Positions 17,630 through 26,200 of a stretch of 44,239 nucleotides of DNA are shown here, one piece after another. How positions within the stretch are numbered: position 1 is the first letter of the stretch; every line of letters begins with the position of its first letter. The notes beneath the pieces were generated by a model. The model did no database searches. It was not told the origin of the DNA and worked only from the letters and a program-made list of their open reading frames with translations. The translations under genes and the position numbers were made by a program. The DNA comes from Cesiribacter sp. SM1 (lineage in GTDB: Bacteria > Bacteroidota > Bacteroidia > Cytophagales > Cyclobacteriaceae): NCBI RefSeq assembly GCF_020178975.1, contig NZ_JAHXBU010000015.1, forward strand, positions 1 through 44,239, read 5' to 3'.

Positions 17630-18686
17630 TTCTCACGCAAAATCATATGGTAAACTGGCTATAATCACCATTATAGCCGTTTACCTTTTGATTTTAGTAG
17701 GAGGTATTGTACGGAGCAGCGGTTCCGGCATGGGGTGTCCCGATTGGCCAAAGTGTTTTGGAAACTGGGTACCGCCCACAGACGAATCTCAATTACCTGC
17801 GGGTTATCAGCAGGTGTACATGGAGAAGCGTTTGGCTAAAAATGAACGTTTAGCCCTTTTTCTGGAACGGATTGGTATGGCAAATACTGCCAGCGAGCTA
17901 AGAACAGAAGAGGCTATCCTTCAGGAGTCGGAATTCAATGCTGTTAATACCTGGATCGAATATATAAACAGGCTGGTAGGAGTAATGATTGGATTGCTGA
18001 TCATTGCCACCTTTTACCGTTCTTTAAAATTCTGGAATTACAAAAGAAGCATCACCATATTAAGTGGTGTGGCACTGGTGCTGGTATTATTTCAGGGCTG
18101 GCTTGGCTCTCTGGTGGTATCTACAAACCTCTTACCCTGGATGGTGACCATCCACATGCTGCCGGCTTTGTTGTTAGTAGCACTGCTGGAGCTGGCTGCT
18201 TTCAGGGCAAAGGAACAACATAACAGGCGCTTTAGCCAGGTGAAGGGTGCCACTGCAGCTTTATGGGGTGCCATTGTACTTACCGTGTTACAGGTTGTAC
18301 TGGGAACTCAGGTACGGGAGGCTATCGATACCATAGCAGCGGGTATGGGTTTTCAAAACAGGGTGCTTTGGGTAGATCAGCTGAATGTGGTGTTTTACAT
18401 ACATCGATCTTTTTCCTGGGTGCTGCTGCTGGTGCACATTTATTTAGTATATATCTGCTCCAGGGCCAGAAACAGGGAACTTAGCCGCTGGGCAACTGTT
18501 TTGCTGGTAGTAGTGCTGGCTGAAGCTGTTGTAGGCATTGTGCTGGCTTATTTTGGGTTTCCTGCCTATTTGCAGCCTGTACATTTGCTGCTGGGCACGC
18601 TCTTATTCGGATTGCAATTTTATATGTTATTAATTGTTCGTAGCAGTACTACAGAACAGGTAAATCATAAACTTCAAACATGTTAG
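17601..18686 (+). CDS. ctaA: Heme A synthase (CtaA/COX15 family)
   Basis: A 361-aa membrane protein that oxidises the C8 methyl of heme O to give heme A for subunit I. The N-terminal helix is followed by GGIVRSSGSGMGCPDWPKCFG, the COX15/CtaA signature. The second half has the conserved helix histidines in TIHMLPALL, YIHRSFSW/LLVHIYL and PVHLLLG. An insert of about 50 residues after the signature (QVYMEKRLAKNERLALFLER) is a charged loop. I chose ATG 17601 over TTG 17598; either way it overlaps the end of coxA, so translation is probably coupled. Confidence 0.92.
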   Translation: MSLKLTQQNNSHAKSYGKLAIITIIAVYLLILVGGIVRSSGSGMGCPDWPKCFGNWVPPTDESQLPAGYQQVYMEKRLAKNERLALFLERIGMANTASELRTEEAILQESEFNAVNTWIEYINRLVGVMIGLLIIATFYRSLKFWNYKRSITILSGVALVLVLFQGWLGSLVVSTNLLPWMVTIHMLPALLLVALLELAAFRAKEQHNRRFSQVKGATAALWGAIVLTVLQVVLGTQVREAIDTIAAGMGFQNRVLWVDQLNVVFYIHRSFSWVLLLVHIYLVYICSRARNRELSRWATVLLVVVLAEAVVGIVLAYFGFPAYLQPVHLLLGTLLFGLQFYMLLIVRSSTTEQVNHKLQTC

Positions 18687-19573
18687 CAGCTAACACTAGT
18701 AAATCACAGGCTGTTGTCGGAGAGTATCTTAAAGTGCTTGCTGAACTGCTTAAGTTCAGACTTTCCTTTCTGGTAGCTTTTTCTTCTGCCTTTGGTTATT
18801 TACTGGCAATGCAGGGGCCCGTACAGTGGCACCAGCTGATTATGCTTACTATTGGCGGCTTTTTGGTATCAGGAGCTGCCACCACCATCAACCAGGTGCT
18901 GGAGCGCGATTATGACCGCCTCATGAACAGAACCATGAACCGGCCCTTACCAACAGGCCGTGTGTCTATACAGGAGGCTTTGTTGATTGCGGGTTTTGCC
19001 GGAGTGCTTGGTCTTGTTCTTCTAACCCTCTATACAAATTTACTGACCACAGCCTTATCGGCTTTGTCGTTTCTGCTTTACAGCTTTGTGTATACACCCA
19101 TGAAAAGGGTAGGGCCCATAGCTGTTTTCATCGGTGCTATTCCTGGTGCACTGCCACCCATGTTAGGATGGACTGCCGCTACGGGTGCAATATCTGCAGA
19201 GGCACTGATCCTGTTCAGTATACAGTTTGTGTGGCAGTTTCCACACTTCTGGGCTATTGCCTGGGTAGCCGATGAGGATTATAAAAAAGCTGGATTCAAA
19301 CTGCTGCCACAAGGTGGTCAGAAAGATCTTCGCACGGCTATACAGATCATGTCATATACATTGTTTCTGTTACCGCTAGGCCTGCTGCCCACCAAACTTG
19401 GCATCACCGGCATTAATTCAGCGCTGGTAGCAACCATTTGTGGAGTGCTCTTCCTGTTTCAAACATTTACACTCATGAAAGACTGCAGCCATAAATCTGC
19501 GCTTAGGCTGATGTTTGGCTCGTTCATATACCTGCCGGTTGTGCAGATTGCGTTTTTGTTGGATAAAGTATAG
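18680..19573 (+). CDS. ctaB: Protoheme IX farnesyltransferase (heme O synthase)
   Basis: A 297-aa UbiA-superfamily prenyltransferase that farnesylates heme B to heme O, the step before CtaA. The polyprenyl-diphosphate motif NQVLERDYDRLMNRTMNRPLPTGR is at about 75-98. The second motif region reads FVWQFPHFWAIAWVADEDYKKAGFKLLP. Nine or so helices are predicted. It overlaps ctaA by 7 bp and touches the next gene, so it lies inside the oxidase operon where its product is needed. Confidence 0.94.
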   Translation: MLAANTSKSQAVVGEYLKVLAELLKFRLSFLVAFSSAFGYLLAMQGPVQWHQLIMLTIGGFLVSGAATTINQVLERDYDRLMNRTMNRPLPTGRVSIQEALLIAGFAGVLGLVLLTLYTNLLTTALSALSFLLYSFVYTPMKRVGPIAVFIGAIPGALPPMLGWTAATGAISAEALILFSIQFVWQFPHFWAIAWVADEDYKKAGFKLLPQGGQKDLRTAIQIMSYTLFLLPLGLLPTKLGITGINSALVATICGVLFLFQTFTLMKDCSHKSALRLMFGSFIYLPVVQIAFLLDKV

Positions 19574-19584
19574 TGGAAAAGAAT

Positions 19585-20172
19585 ATGCAAAATATCAATC
19601 TAGCGCATGTAGAAGGGCCACAACAGACCCTTACCATGCATCCGAAGAAGTTCGTTGTCTGGTTGTTCATTGTAGCCATCTTCATGATGTTTGCCGGCTG
19701 GACAAGCGCTTTTCTGGTAGCCCGTTCAGAAGGTGATATCCTGAACAATGAGTTACCACAGCTGTTTACCATCACAACTGTTATCCTGCTGATTAGCAGC
19801 ATTACCATGCACCTGGCTAAAAGAGCTGTTCGGCAGGATAATCTGGCTGCTGGCCGCCTACTGCTAGGCTTAACCCTGGTGTTGGGTACTGCTTTTCTGG
19901 TAGGGCAGTGGATGAGCTTTGGCCAGCTTGTAGCACAGGATATCTACTTTGTTGGCGGTAGTGCTATTCAAAGCTTCCTGTATGTATTGCCTTTTATGCA
20001 CGGTCTGCATATTATTGCGGGGCTAATTTTTGTAGGCATCGTTTTGTTCCGGATTTACCGCTACCAGGTGCATGGCAGAAATATGGCCTCCATTGAAATG
20101 TGCGCAACCTTCTGGCATTTTTTAGATGGACTTTGGCTATATTTGTTCCTCTTTTTAACGCTGAACGCTTAA
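19585..20172 (+). CDS. Cytochrome c oxidase subunit III-like protein (first copy)
   Basis: A ~195-aa protein of the heme-copper oxidase subunit III family with five predicted helices. It begins near FVVWLFIVAIFMMFAGWTSAFLVARSEG, and contains GQWMSFGQLV, LYVLPFMHGLHIIAGLIFVG and the C-terminal CATFWHFLDGLWLYLFLFL, typical of CoxC/CyoC. I prefer ATG 19585, preceded by purine-rich GGAAAAGAAT; a GTG at 19573 overlapping the ctaB stop would add four residues. A second subunit III gene follows, so two related proteins are made. The short form may replace the N-terminal helices. Confidence 0.85.
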   Translation: MQNINLAHVEGPQQTLTMHPKKFVVWLFIVAIFMMFAGWTSAFLVARSEGDILNNELPQLFTITTVILLISSITMHLAKRAVRQDNLAAGRLLLGLTLVLGTAFLVGQWMSFGQLVAQDIYFVGGSAIQSFLYVLPFMHGLHIIAGLIFVGIVLFRIYRYQVHGRNMASIEMCATFWHFLDGLWLYLFLFLTLNA

Positions 20173-20206
20173 ACCTTAACTGATCATAACTTCTTTACCT
20201 GATTCT

Positions 20207-20965
20207 ATGGCAACCGAAACCGTTAGCATGAATAGACCAAAGCGGGGCCTTTGGGATGGCGGCCAGTCACCCATGAATGCCAGCTACGGCAAACTGATGA
20301 TGTGGTTCTTTCTGCTCTCCGATGCGTTTACTTTTTCAGCGCTGCTTGTAGCTTATGGCATGATCCGCTACAGCAATCTGGCAAATGAAACAGCGGTAGG
20401 AGGTCTTGGAACCTATGTTCCTTCTCAGGAAGCATGGCCGGTACCCGATATGGTATTCAATGCTGTTCCTTTCCTGCATGGTGTTCATTTACCACTTGTG
20501 TTTGTGGGTATCATGACTTTCATTCTGATCATGAGTAGTGTAACCATGGTTTTGGCAGTTGAGGCCGGACACAGAATGGATCGTCGTGCTGTTCAAAAGT
20601 ACCTGCTTTGGACAATTATTGGTGGTATTACTTTCTTAGGTTGCCAGGCATGGGAGTGGAGTCACTTTATTGCCGGTTCTGATACAGGTATTTCGCTGGC
20701 CGATGGTACCAAGTTCTACGGAGCTAACCTGCACGTTAATGAATATGGTCCGCAGCTCTTCGCAGATTTGTTCTTTTTCATCACCGGTTTTCATGGTACG
20801 CACGTACTTAGTGGTGTGGTGCTCCTGATCCTGATTTTCTTCAATACGGCAGTAGGTACTTACGATCGCCGCGGCCATTACGAAATGGTTGAGAAGATTG
20901 GCCTTTACTGGCACTTTGTTGACCTTGTATGGGTATTCGTTTTCACGTTCTTCTATTTGATCTGA
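20207..20965 (+). CDS. coxC: Cytochrome c oxidase subunit III (second copy)
   Basis: A 252-aa subunit III with about five to seven helices. SYGKLMMWFFLLSDAFTFSALLVAYGMIR is the usual first core helix, EWSHFI follows in the middle, and the C-terminal signature is FFFITGFHGTHVLSG...GLYWHFVDLVWVFVFTFFYLI. Subunit III stabilises the proton uptake region of subunit I. It is longer than the preceding subunit III-like gene by an insert of ~50 residues between helices (PSQEAWPVPDMVFNAVPFLHGVHLP). Gap to the previous gene is 34 bp. Confidence 0.93.
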   Translation: MATETVSMNRPKRGLWDGGQSPMNASYGKLMMWFFLLSDAFTFSALLVAYGMIRYSNLANETAVGGLGTYVPSQEAWPVPDMVFNAVPFLHGVHLPLVFVGIMTFILIMSSVTMVLAVEAGHRMDRRAVQKYLLWTIIGGITFLGCQAWEWSHFIAGSDTGISLADGTKFYGANLHVNEYGPQLFADLFFFITGFHGTHVLSGVVLLILIFFNTAVGTYDRRGHYEMVEKIGLYWHFVDLVWVFVFTFFYLI

Positions 20966-20983
20966 TCCATAAATCAATAATCC

Positions 20984-21319
20984 ATGGCTCAAATTAACGA
21001 CCATCACGATGCAGAGGTAACTCCTCAGCCTGCCAATAAAGAACATATCAAAAAGATATGGAAAACAGCCCTTATACTGGGTGCAGTTACAGCAGTTGAA
21101 TTCATCATTGCCTTCACCATGGAGGCAAACATGCTAAGGATTGCCATCTTTATTGGCCTTACCGTTGTAAAAGCATTTTACATAGTGGCAGAGTTCATGC
21201 ACATGAAGTATGAAACAAAATCTCTTGCCTGGAGCGTAATTTTACCTACCATCTTTATTGTCTGGCTTATCATCGCCCTGCTCACAGAAGGCGGCCAGGT
21301 CTTACAAGGAAGAATGTAA
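20984..21319 (+). CDS. coxD: Cytochrome c oxidase subunit IV-like small membrane protein
   Basis: A 111-aa protein with three predicted helices: IWKTALILGAVTAVEFIIAF, MLRIAIFIGLTVVKAFYIVAEFMHMKYE and LAWSVILPTIFIVWLIIALL. It matches the small prokaryotic subunit IV (CoxD/CyoD-like) family, which helps CuB assembly and stability. A His-containing polar N-terminus precedes it. It is the last gene before the rho-independent terminator. Confidence 0.88.
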   Translation: MAQINDHHDAEVTPQPANKEHIKKIWKTALILGAVTAVEFIIAFTMEANMLRIAIFIGLTVVKAFYIVAEFMHMKYETKSLAWSVILPTIFIVWLIIALLTEGGQVLQGRM

Positions 21320-21324
21320 ATATT

Positions 21325-21349
21325 AAAGCCGGCTTTGCCGGCTTTTTTT
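21325..21349 (+). terminator. Rho-independent terminator of the act-cox operon
   Basis: AAAGCCGGC, loop TTT, GCCGGC followed by a run of seven T. The stem is G/C-rich and lies 6 bp after the coxD stop, so it would end the 15-kb act-cox transcript or attenuate read-through into sco1. Confidence 0.9.
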
Positions 21350-21372
21350 CTTTTGAATAAATTATTCTGATG

Positions 21373-21391
21373 CTCCTCTTGTTTAGAGGAG
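21373..21391 (+). other. Hairpin in the leader of sco1
   Basis: CTCCTCT, loop TGTTT, AGAGGAG is a perfect 7-bp stem with no T-run after it. It lies 22 bp before the SCO gene and right after the operon terminator. It might affect mRNA stability or translation; no regulator is known to me. Confidence 0.45.
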
Positions 21392-21413
21392 TAAGGGCTG
21401 AATAAAAATTTCA

Positions 21414-22061
21414 ATGCGTAAAACTGTTTTCCTCTTCATATTGCTGCTGATACCGGTAGCAATTGTTCTGTTCCTGCATCGTTTCGGCGAAAACCGTTAC
21501 GAAATACCTGTATACTACAGTAATGCTGCAGAAATGTCTTCAGACATCTGCGTATTTCCTGAAGGTCAGCACCTGATTCCGCCTTTTACTTTTTCTGATC
21601 AGGATAACCGCCCCACCAGTGAAGAGTGGTTAACAGATAAAATAACTGTTGTAGATTTTATTTTTACCAACTGTCCCAGCATGTGTAAAGAAATGTCGGC
21701 AGAAATGCTAAGGGTACAGGAAGCCTTCAGGGATGATGCACAACTGCAGCTGCTTTCTTTCACTGTAGATCCGGAGCATGACCAGCCTCAGGTGTTAAAG
21801 GAGTATGCCAGCAGGGTAGGCGTTGATGAAAAGAACTGGCGTTTCCTGACTGGAGATAAAGCCCCGCTTTATGAGGTTGCCCGCTGTGGATTTTTACTGC
21901 CTGTGCAGGAAGGCGATGGCGGAAGTGAAGATTTTATCCATAGTAATAAGTTTGTACTCGTAGATGGTCAGCGCCGCATCAGGGGATACTATGATGGAGA
22001 TGACCGCCAGGAGGTTGACAGGCTGATACAGGAAATCAGAATTTTAAAAACAGAGTTTTAG
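21414..22061 (+). CDS. SCO1/SenC-family copper chaperone
   Basis: A 215-aa thioredoxin-fold protein with an N-terminal membrane anchor (about 3-21). It delivers copper to the CuA site of subunit II. The conserved NCPSMC motif gives Cys87 and Cys91, and the distal ligand is His176 in FIHSNKFVLVDG. Between these are VDFIFTNCP and SFTVDPEHDQPQVLKEYA, typical of SCO proteins. It faces the periplasm. It starts a second cluster right after the oxidase operon terminator and is followed by other oxidase-related membrane proteins. Confidence 0.94.
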   Translation: MRKTVFLFILLLIPVAIVLFLHRFGENRYEIPVYYSNAAEMSSDICVFPEGQHLIPPFTFSDQDNRPTSEEWLTDKITVVDFIFTNCPSMCKEMSAEMLRVQEAFRDDAQLQLLSFTVDPEHDQPQVLKEYASRVGVDEKNWRFLTGDKAPLYEVARCGFLLPVQEGDGGSEDFIHSNKFVLVDGQRRIRGYYDGDDRQEVDRLIQEIRILKTEF

Positions 22062-22066
22062 TAACA

Positions 22067-22657
22067 ATGGCAGAGCTGATTTATCCAAAAAATGAAAAGA
22101 ACCTGCTGCGTGGCATTATAGCAGTATCTGTAGCAGTACCTCTGGTAGTTGCTTTTCTTTTATTTTCTCCATTCAAACTTAACCTGCCGGTTGAACTGGT
22201 TCAGCACTTTCCTACGCTAATTGCAACCATCAACAGCACAACGGCAGTATTGCTTGTTGCGGCCCTTGTAGTAGTACGCAGGCGCAACATAAAGCTCCAC
22301 CGCCAGCTAATGCTTGGCGCTATGGGATTAGGAGCCTTGTTCCTTGTGTTTTATGTGATTTATCATGCCAGTGTTCCTTCCACAAAATTTGGTGATGTAA
22401 ATGGCGATTACATACGCGATGCTGCTGAGCAGGCTGCAGTAGGCTACAGCCTGTATGTATATACTTTTGTGCTGCTTACGCATATAGTATTTGCCGCAGT
22501 GGTATTGCCTTTTGTACTGATGGCTGCTTATTTTGCGTTAAAGGATAAGATAAGCCTGCACCAGAAAGTAGTTAAGTGGGCATATCCCATGTGGTTATTC
22601 GTAAGCATCAGCGGGGTGGTGGTTTATTTTATGATCAGACCTTATTACCAGTTTTAA
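22067..22657 (+). CDS. DUF420 membrane protein, probable oxidase assembly factor
   Basis: A 196-aa protein with five helices and conserved His and Asn residues in HFPTLIATINSTTAVLL, KLHRQLMLGAMG, YVIYHASVP and LTHIVFAA. This matches the DUF420 family (YozB/CtaG-like region in some genomes), which is found beside cytochrome oxidase genes. The paired membrane His could bind copper or heme, but no function is proved. It follows sco1 by 5 bp, so it is probably co-expressed with it. Confidence 0.85.
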   Translation: MAELIYPKNEKNLLRGIIAVSVAVPLVVAFLLFSPFKLNLPVELVQHFPTLIATINSTTAVLLVAALVVVRRRNIKLHRQLMLGAMGLGALFLVFYVIYHASVPSTKFGDVNGDYIRDAAEQAAVGYSLYVYTFVLLTHIVFAAVVLPFVLMAAYFALKDKISLHQKVVKWAYPMWLFVSISGVVVYFMIRPYYQF

Positions 22658-22663
22658 CAAATA

Positions 22664-22930
22664 ATGATAAAGCTTATACAAAAAGGGGTACTCCTGATGG
22701 GTTTGTTGCTGTTGCTGGCAGAAACAGCCGTCGCACAGTGCGCCATGTGTAGGTCTACGCTGGAAAGTAACGTAAGCGATGGTTCATTTCTGTTAACCAG
22801 TGATAATCTAAACACAGGCATTATCTACCTGTTTGTAAGCCCTTATTTACTGGTTTTGGCTGTAGGCCTTCTCTGGTATTACAATGCCCGGAAAAATGCC
22901 CGAAATATCCACCGCAGAAGCTATTCTTAA
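22664..22930 (+). CDS. Small CxxC membrane protein, function unknown
   Basis: An 88-aa protein with a signal peptide (about 1-24, ending TAVAQ), an immediate CAMCR motif at the mature N-terminus, a ~30-residue loop (STLESNVSDGSFLLTSDNLNTGI) and one C-terminal helix (about 52-73) followed by a basic tail (RKNARNIHRR). The CxxC would sit at the membrane surface in the periplasm. It is placed between DUF420 and DUF983 in an oxidase assembly neighbourhood, so copper or thiol chemistry is a reasonable guess, not shown by sequence. It overlaps the next gene by 47 bp. Confidence 0.75.
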   Translation: MIKLIQKGVLLMGLLLLLAETAVAQCAMCRSTLESNVSDGSFLLTSDNLNTGIIYLFVSPYLLVLAVGLLWYYNARKNARNIHRRSYS

Positions 22931-23294
22931 AGCTAAGTGCCCTCGCTGTCACAGGGGCGATATCTTTATACACAATGCCTATCATCCGGGCTTCAGCAAA
23001 ACAAACAAACTTTGCCCTCACTGCGGTTTGATGTTTGAGCGTGAGCCTGGTTTCTTTTTTGGTGCCATGTACATTAGCTATATGTTCACCGTTGCCATTA
23101 TGCTTGGCACTGCTTTTGTGTTATATTTTGGATTCAATGATCCTCCGCTCCTGGTGTATCTACTGAGTGTACCACTGATAACCGTATTGCTGGTTCCGCT
23201 AAGTTTCAGGTTTTCCAGGGTACTATATCTGTATGCCTTTGGCGGTGTAAGCTATAACAGGTCTTATGCAGAAGGCCGGCCGAATCCAAAATAA
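22884..23294 (+). CDS. DUF983 zinc-ribbon membrane protein
   Basis: A 136-aa protein with an N-terminal zinc ribbon (KCPRCHRGDIF...CPHCGLMFEREPGFFFGAMYISY) followed by two to three helices. This is the DUF983 family, common near cytochrome oxidase genes in Bacteroidota and Alphaproteobacteria. CPRCH resembles a heme c motif but the domain precedes the helices, has a matching CPHC partner and no signal peptide, so a zinc ribbon is much more likely. It overlaps the preceding small gene. Confidence 0.88.
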   Translation: MPGKMPEISTAEAILKAKCPRCHRGDIFIHNAYHPGFSKTNKLCPHCGLMFEREPGFFFGAMYISYMFTVAIMLGTAFVLYFGFNDPPLLVYLLSVPLITVLLVPLSFRFSRVLYLYAFGGVSYNRSYAEGRPNPK

Positions 23295-23298
23295 ACCT

Positions 23299-26200
23299 AT
23301 GCCCAGACCCTTGCACCTTTCAAGGCAGCTTGTTCCTTTTCTCATTCTTCTGGGAGGCCTGCTGCTATGGTGGGGCGCCGTTGCCCTGGCTCCGGAGCCG
23401 CATGAGAAGGTTAGCAATACGCTGCAGGAAGAAAGCAGGAAAATAGAACAGCGGCTTCAGGAGGTGGTAAGTGTTCTGCAGGATCATGCAGAACAGCCTT
23501 TTACTTATTTACCCAAGAAGTATACCTATCCCTATTATATTTATACCAACGAGCAGCCCTGGTTTTGGTCAGATTACCACCTCTTACCCTCTTATTCTCT
23601 TCTTAAATCCAGGCAAGCTGTACAATTTCTGAACATGCCCGATGGGCAGTTCCTGGCATTTCAGCAGGAAGTAATATTTGATAAGCAGCCCTTCCATATA
23701 TTTATGCTGCTGCCGCTGCAAAGCAGCCTGTTTGAAGCCAATGGCGGCCAGCGCTATAATCCAGCTGTATTCTCTTCTGCTGCTTTCAGCCTTAGTGCCA
23801 CCAGACAAAAGGGGCACAAGCCGGTGTATCTTAGCTCCGGTAACGAACCACTCTTCTGGCTTTCGCTGGCTGCAGGCTACCCCCGTGGATACGAAGGTTT
23901 ACTGGAAGTAGCTGCATGGCTTGTGCTGATAGGTTTTCTGGGGGTAGCCCTGGTGTTCTGGTTGAGGGCCTATTTTAGCATTGGCTTAAGCGCTCAAAGA
24001 TTTCTTGTGTTTGCTGCGGCCTTTATGGGAACCAGAATGCTGATGCTTGCACTGGACCTGCCGCATCGTATATATCCGCTTACGGTTTTCAATCCGCAGT
24101 ACTATGCTTCCTCCAGCATTAACCCCTCCCTGGGCGATTACCTGCTGAATGTGCTCTTTTTACTGGGTTTGTTTTTGATGCTGTGGCCCAGGCGTAATTT
24201 TCTTATCTCCAGGCTTGAGGCAGTGGCGGGTCCCCGTCTGCTGAAGATTGGGGCATTTGTGTGGGTACTGTCTGTGTTATTGCTGCACTATTACCTGATG
24301 GGGCTGCTGTTTTACCATGCCCAGTTTTCGCTGGATATAACGCAGAACATAGAAGTGACGGTGCTGAAAGTGCTTGCATGGAGCGTGGTGGCTATTGTAT
24401 CCATTGTGTTTTTCCTGCTGACACACCCATTCTTAAACTGGTTAAGAAGCAGAACGCTTGAGCGAAAAGACCTGGTGCTGATCGTTTCACTGCTGGTTTT
24501 ATGGAGCATGCTGCTCGTCTGGATTTCTGCTATCAGTCTGTTACTACTACCAGCCCTGATATTATACTATCTGCTGTACAGGCAGCTTACCCGCAGAACG
24601 CCCGCTCCAAAACTTAACTATTCCTTATTTATTTACCTTTTTGGGGCAGCAATAGTTTGTGCCCTATCAGCCGCCCTGGCCTTGCAAAACCAGCGAAAAA
24701 CCAGCCTGCTGGCAGAAAAGGAACGCCTGGCCTCCCAGGTACTCACCGAGCGTGACCTGGTAGGGGAATACCTGCTTCACGAAGCGGCAATCAACATACA
24801 GAATGACCCTTACATTGTAAACCGTTTTCTTAGCCCCCTTTTCAGTAAGGAGGGGATTGAACAAAAAATCAGGAGACAATACCTTAGCCGGTACTTCGAT
24901 AAATATGATACAAGCATCAGGCTCTTTGGCCTTGGTGGATACCCCCTTAGTAACCAGTATACCGCTTCTTATTTCTCTCTCCAGCAACAGGCCATGGCGC
25001 AGGGAGAACCTACAGACCTGGAGGGTTTATATCGCTTTTCCGGTGAAGGGGTAGGAGACTTCAGCTATAAAAAGTTTGTACCAGTTTACTACCAGCAGAC
25101 AGAAATTGGCTATGTGCTGCTTGAGTCAAGGCTAAAACGTTACCAGCCGCGAACGGTTTATCCTGAACTGTTTTCAAGCCAGCAGCTTACAGAACCTATC
25201 TTTGAACGGAGCAATTATGCCGTTTTTGTAGATGGAGAATTACGTTTCGATGCCGGTGAGTTCGATTACCTTCATTTGTTTCCACAAGATCTGTTAGCGC
25301 ATGAGCAGCTTTACCGTGAGGGAGTGTTCACAGAAGATTACCATCATTACGCACTTAGGGGAGAAGGCAGCAAAGTAGTGGTAGTTTCCAGCCCGGCCCA
25401 GCCTCTTAGTGTTATTTATTCAAACTTCTCTTTTCTGCTGCTGTTTATGCTGTTTCTCATTACTGTATATGTAGTGGGTTATCTGCTGTTTAAGCGATTG
25501 TCTGTCAGGTACTTGAATTTCACTACTAAAATTCAGCTTTACCTGAACTTTGCTATCTTCCTGCCTCTGCTCATCATCACGGCTTCTACCTTAAGCCTCA
25601 TCAGCCAGAGCTATCGCCAGGAAACCGAACAGCAGTTTTTTGATACAGCAGAAAGTATCAGCAGGGGTATATCAGAATTGCTTCATGATTTTCAGCAGGG
25701 CTACATTGACAGGGAAATGCTTAGCAACAACCTGGATAGAATTGCCCGTTATACCGAAACAGACATTCATCTTTTTGATACCCGCGGAGTATTACAGGCA
25801 ACCAGCCAGCCGGCCATTTATCAGAAGAATTACCTGGCCCCCTTTATCAATCCACATGCACAGGCCGAAATTGTTGAACAGCGCCACCGGCAAACCATTT
25901 TAACGGAAACGGTGGGTAGGCTCCAGTACCGCTCTGCTTATGTAGCAGTCAGGAGCAACAGCAACGGACAACTGCTGGGTATTGTAAGTGTGCCCTTCTT
26001 CGATTCTGGTTATATGCTGCAGCGGCAGCTGTCGGCTATTTTCTCTAACATAGTTTCTATTTTTGCTACCCTTTTCCTGGTGTTCCTGCTCCTGTTGTAT
26101 TTTTTCTCGAAAGAGCTTACAGCACCCCTTAGGTATATAGCAGACCGCCTGCGGCTTATTAGCCTCACCGGTAAAAACGAACCCTTAAGCTGGCCTACAG

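Noticed and set aside
22884-23294. CPRCH in the DUF983 protein as a possible heme c site
   Set aside because: There is no signal peptide, the motif precedes the membrane helices, and a paired CPHC makes a zinc ribbon more likely.
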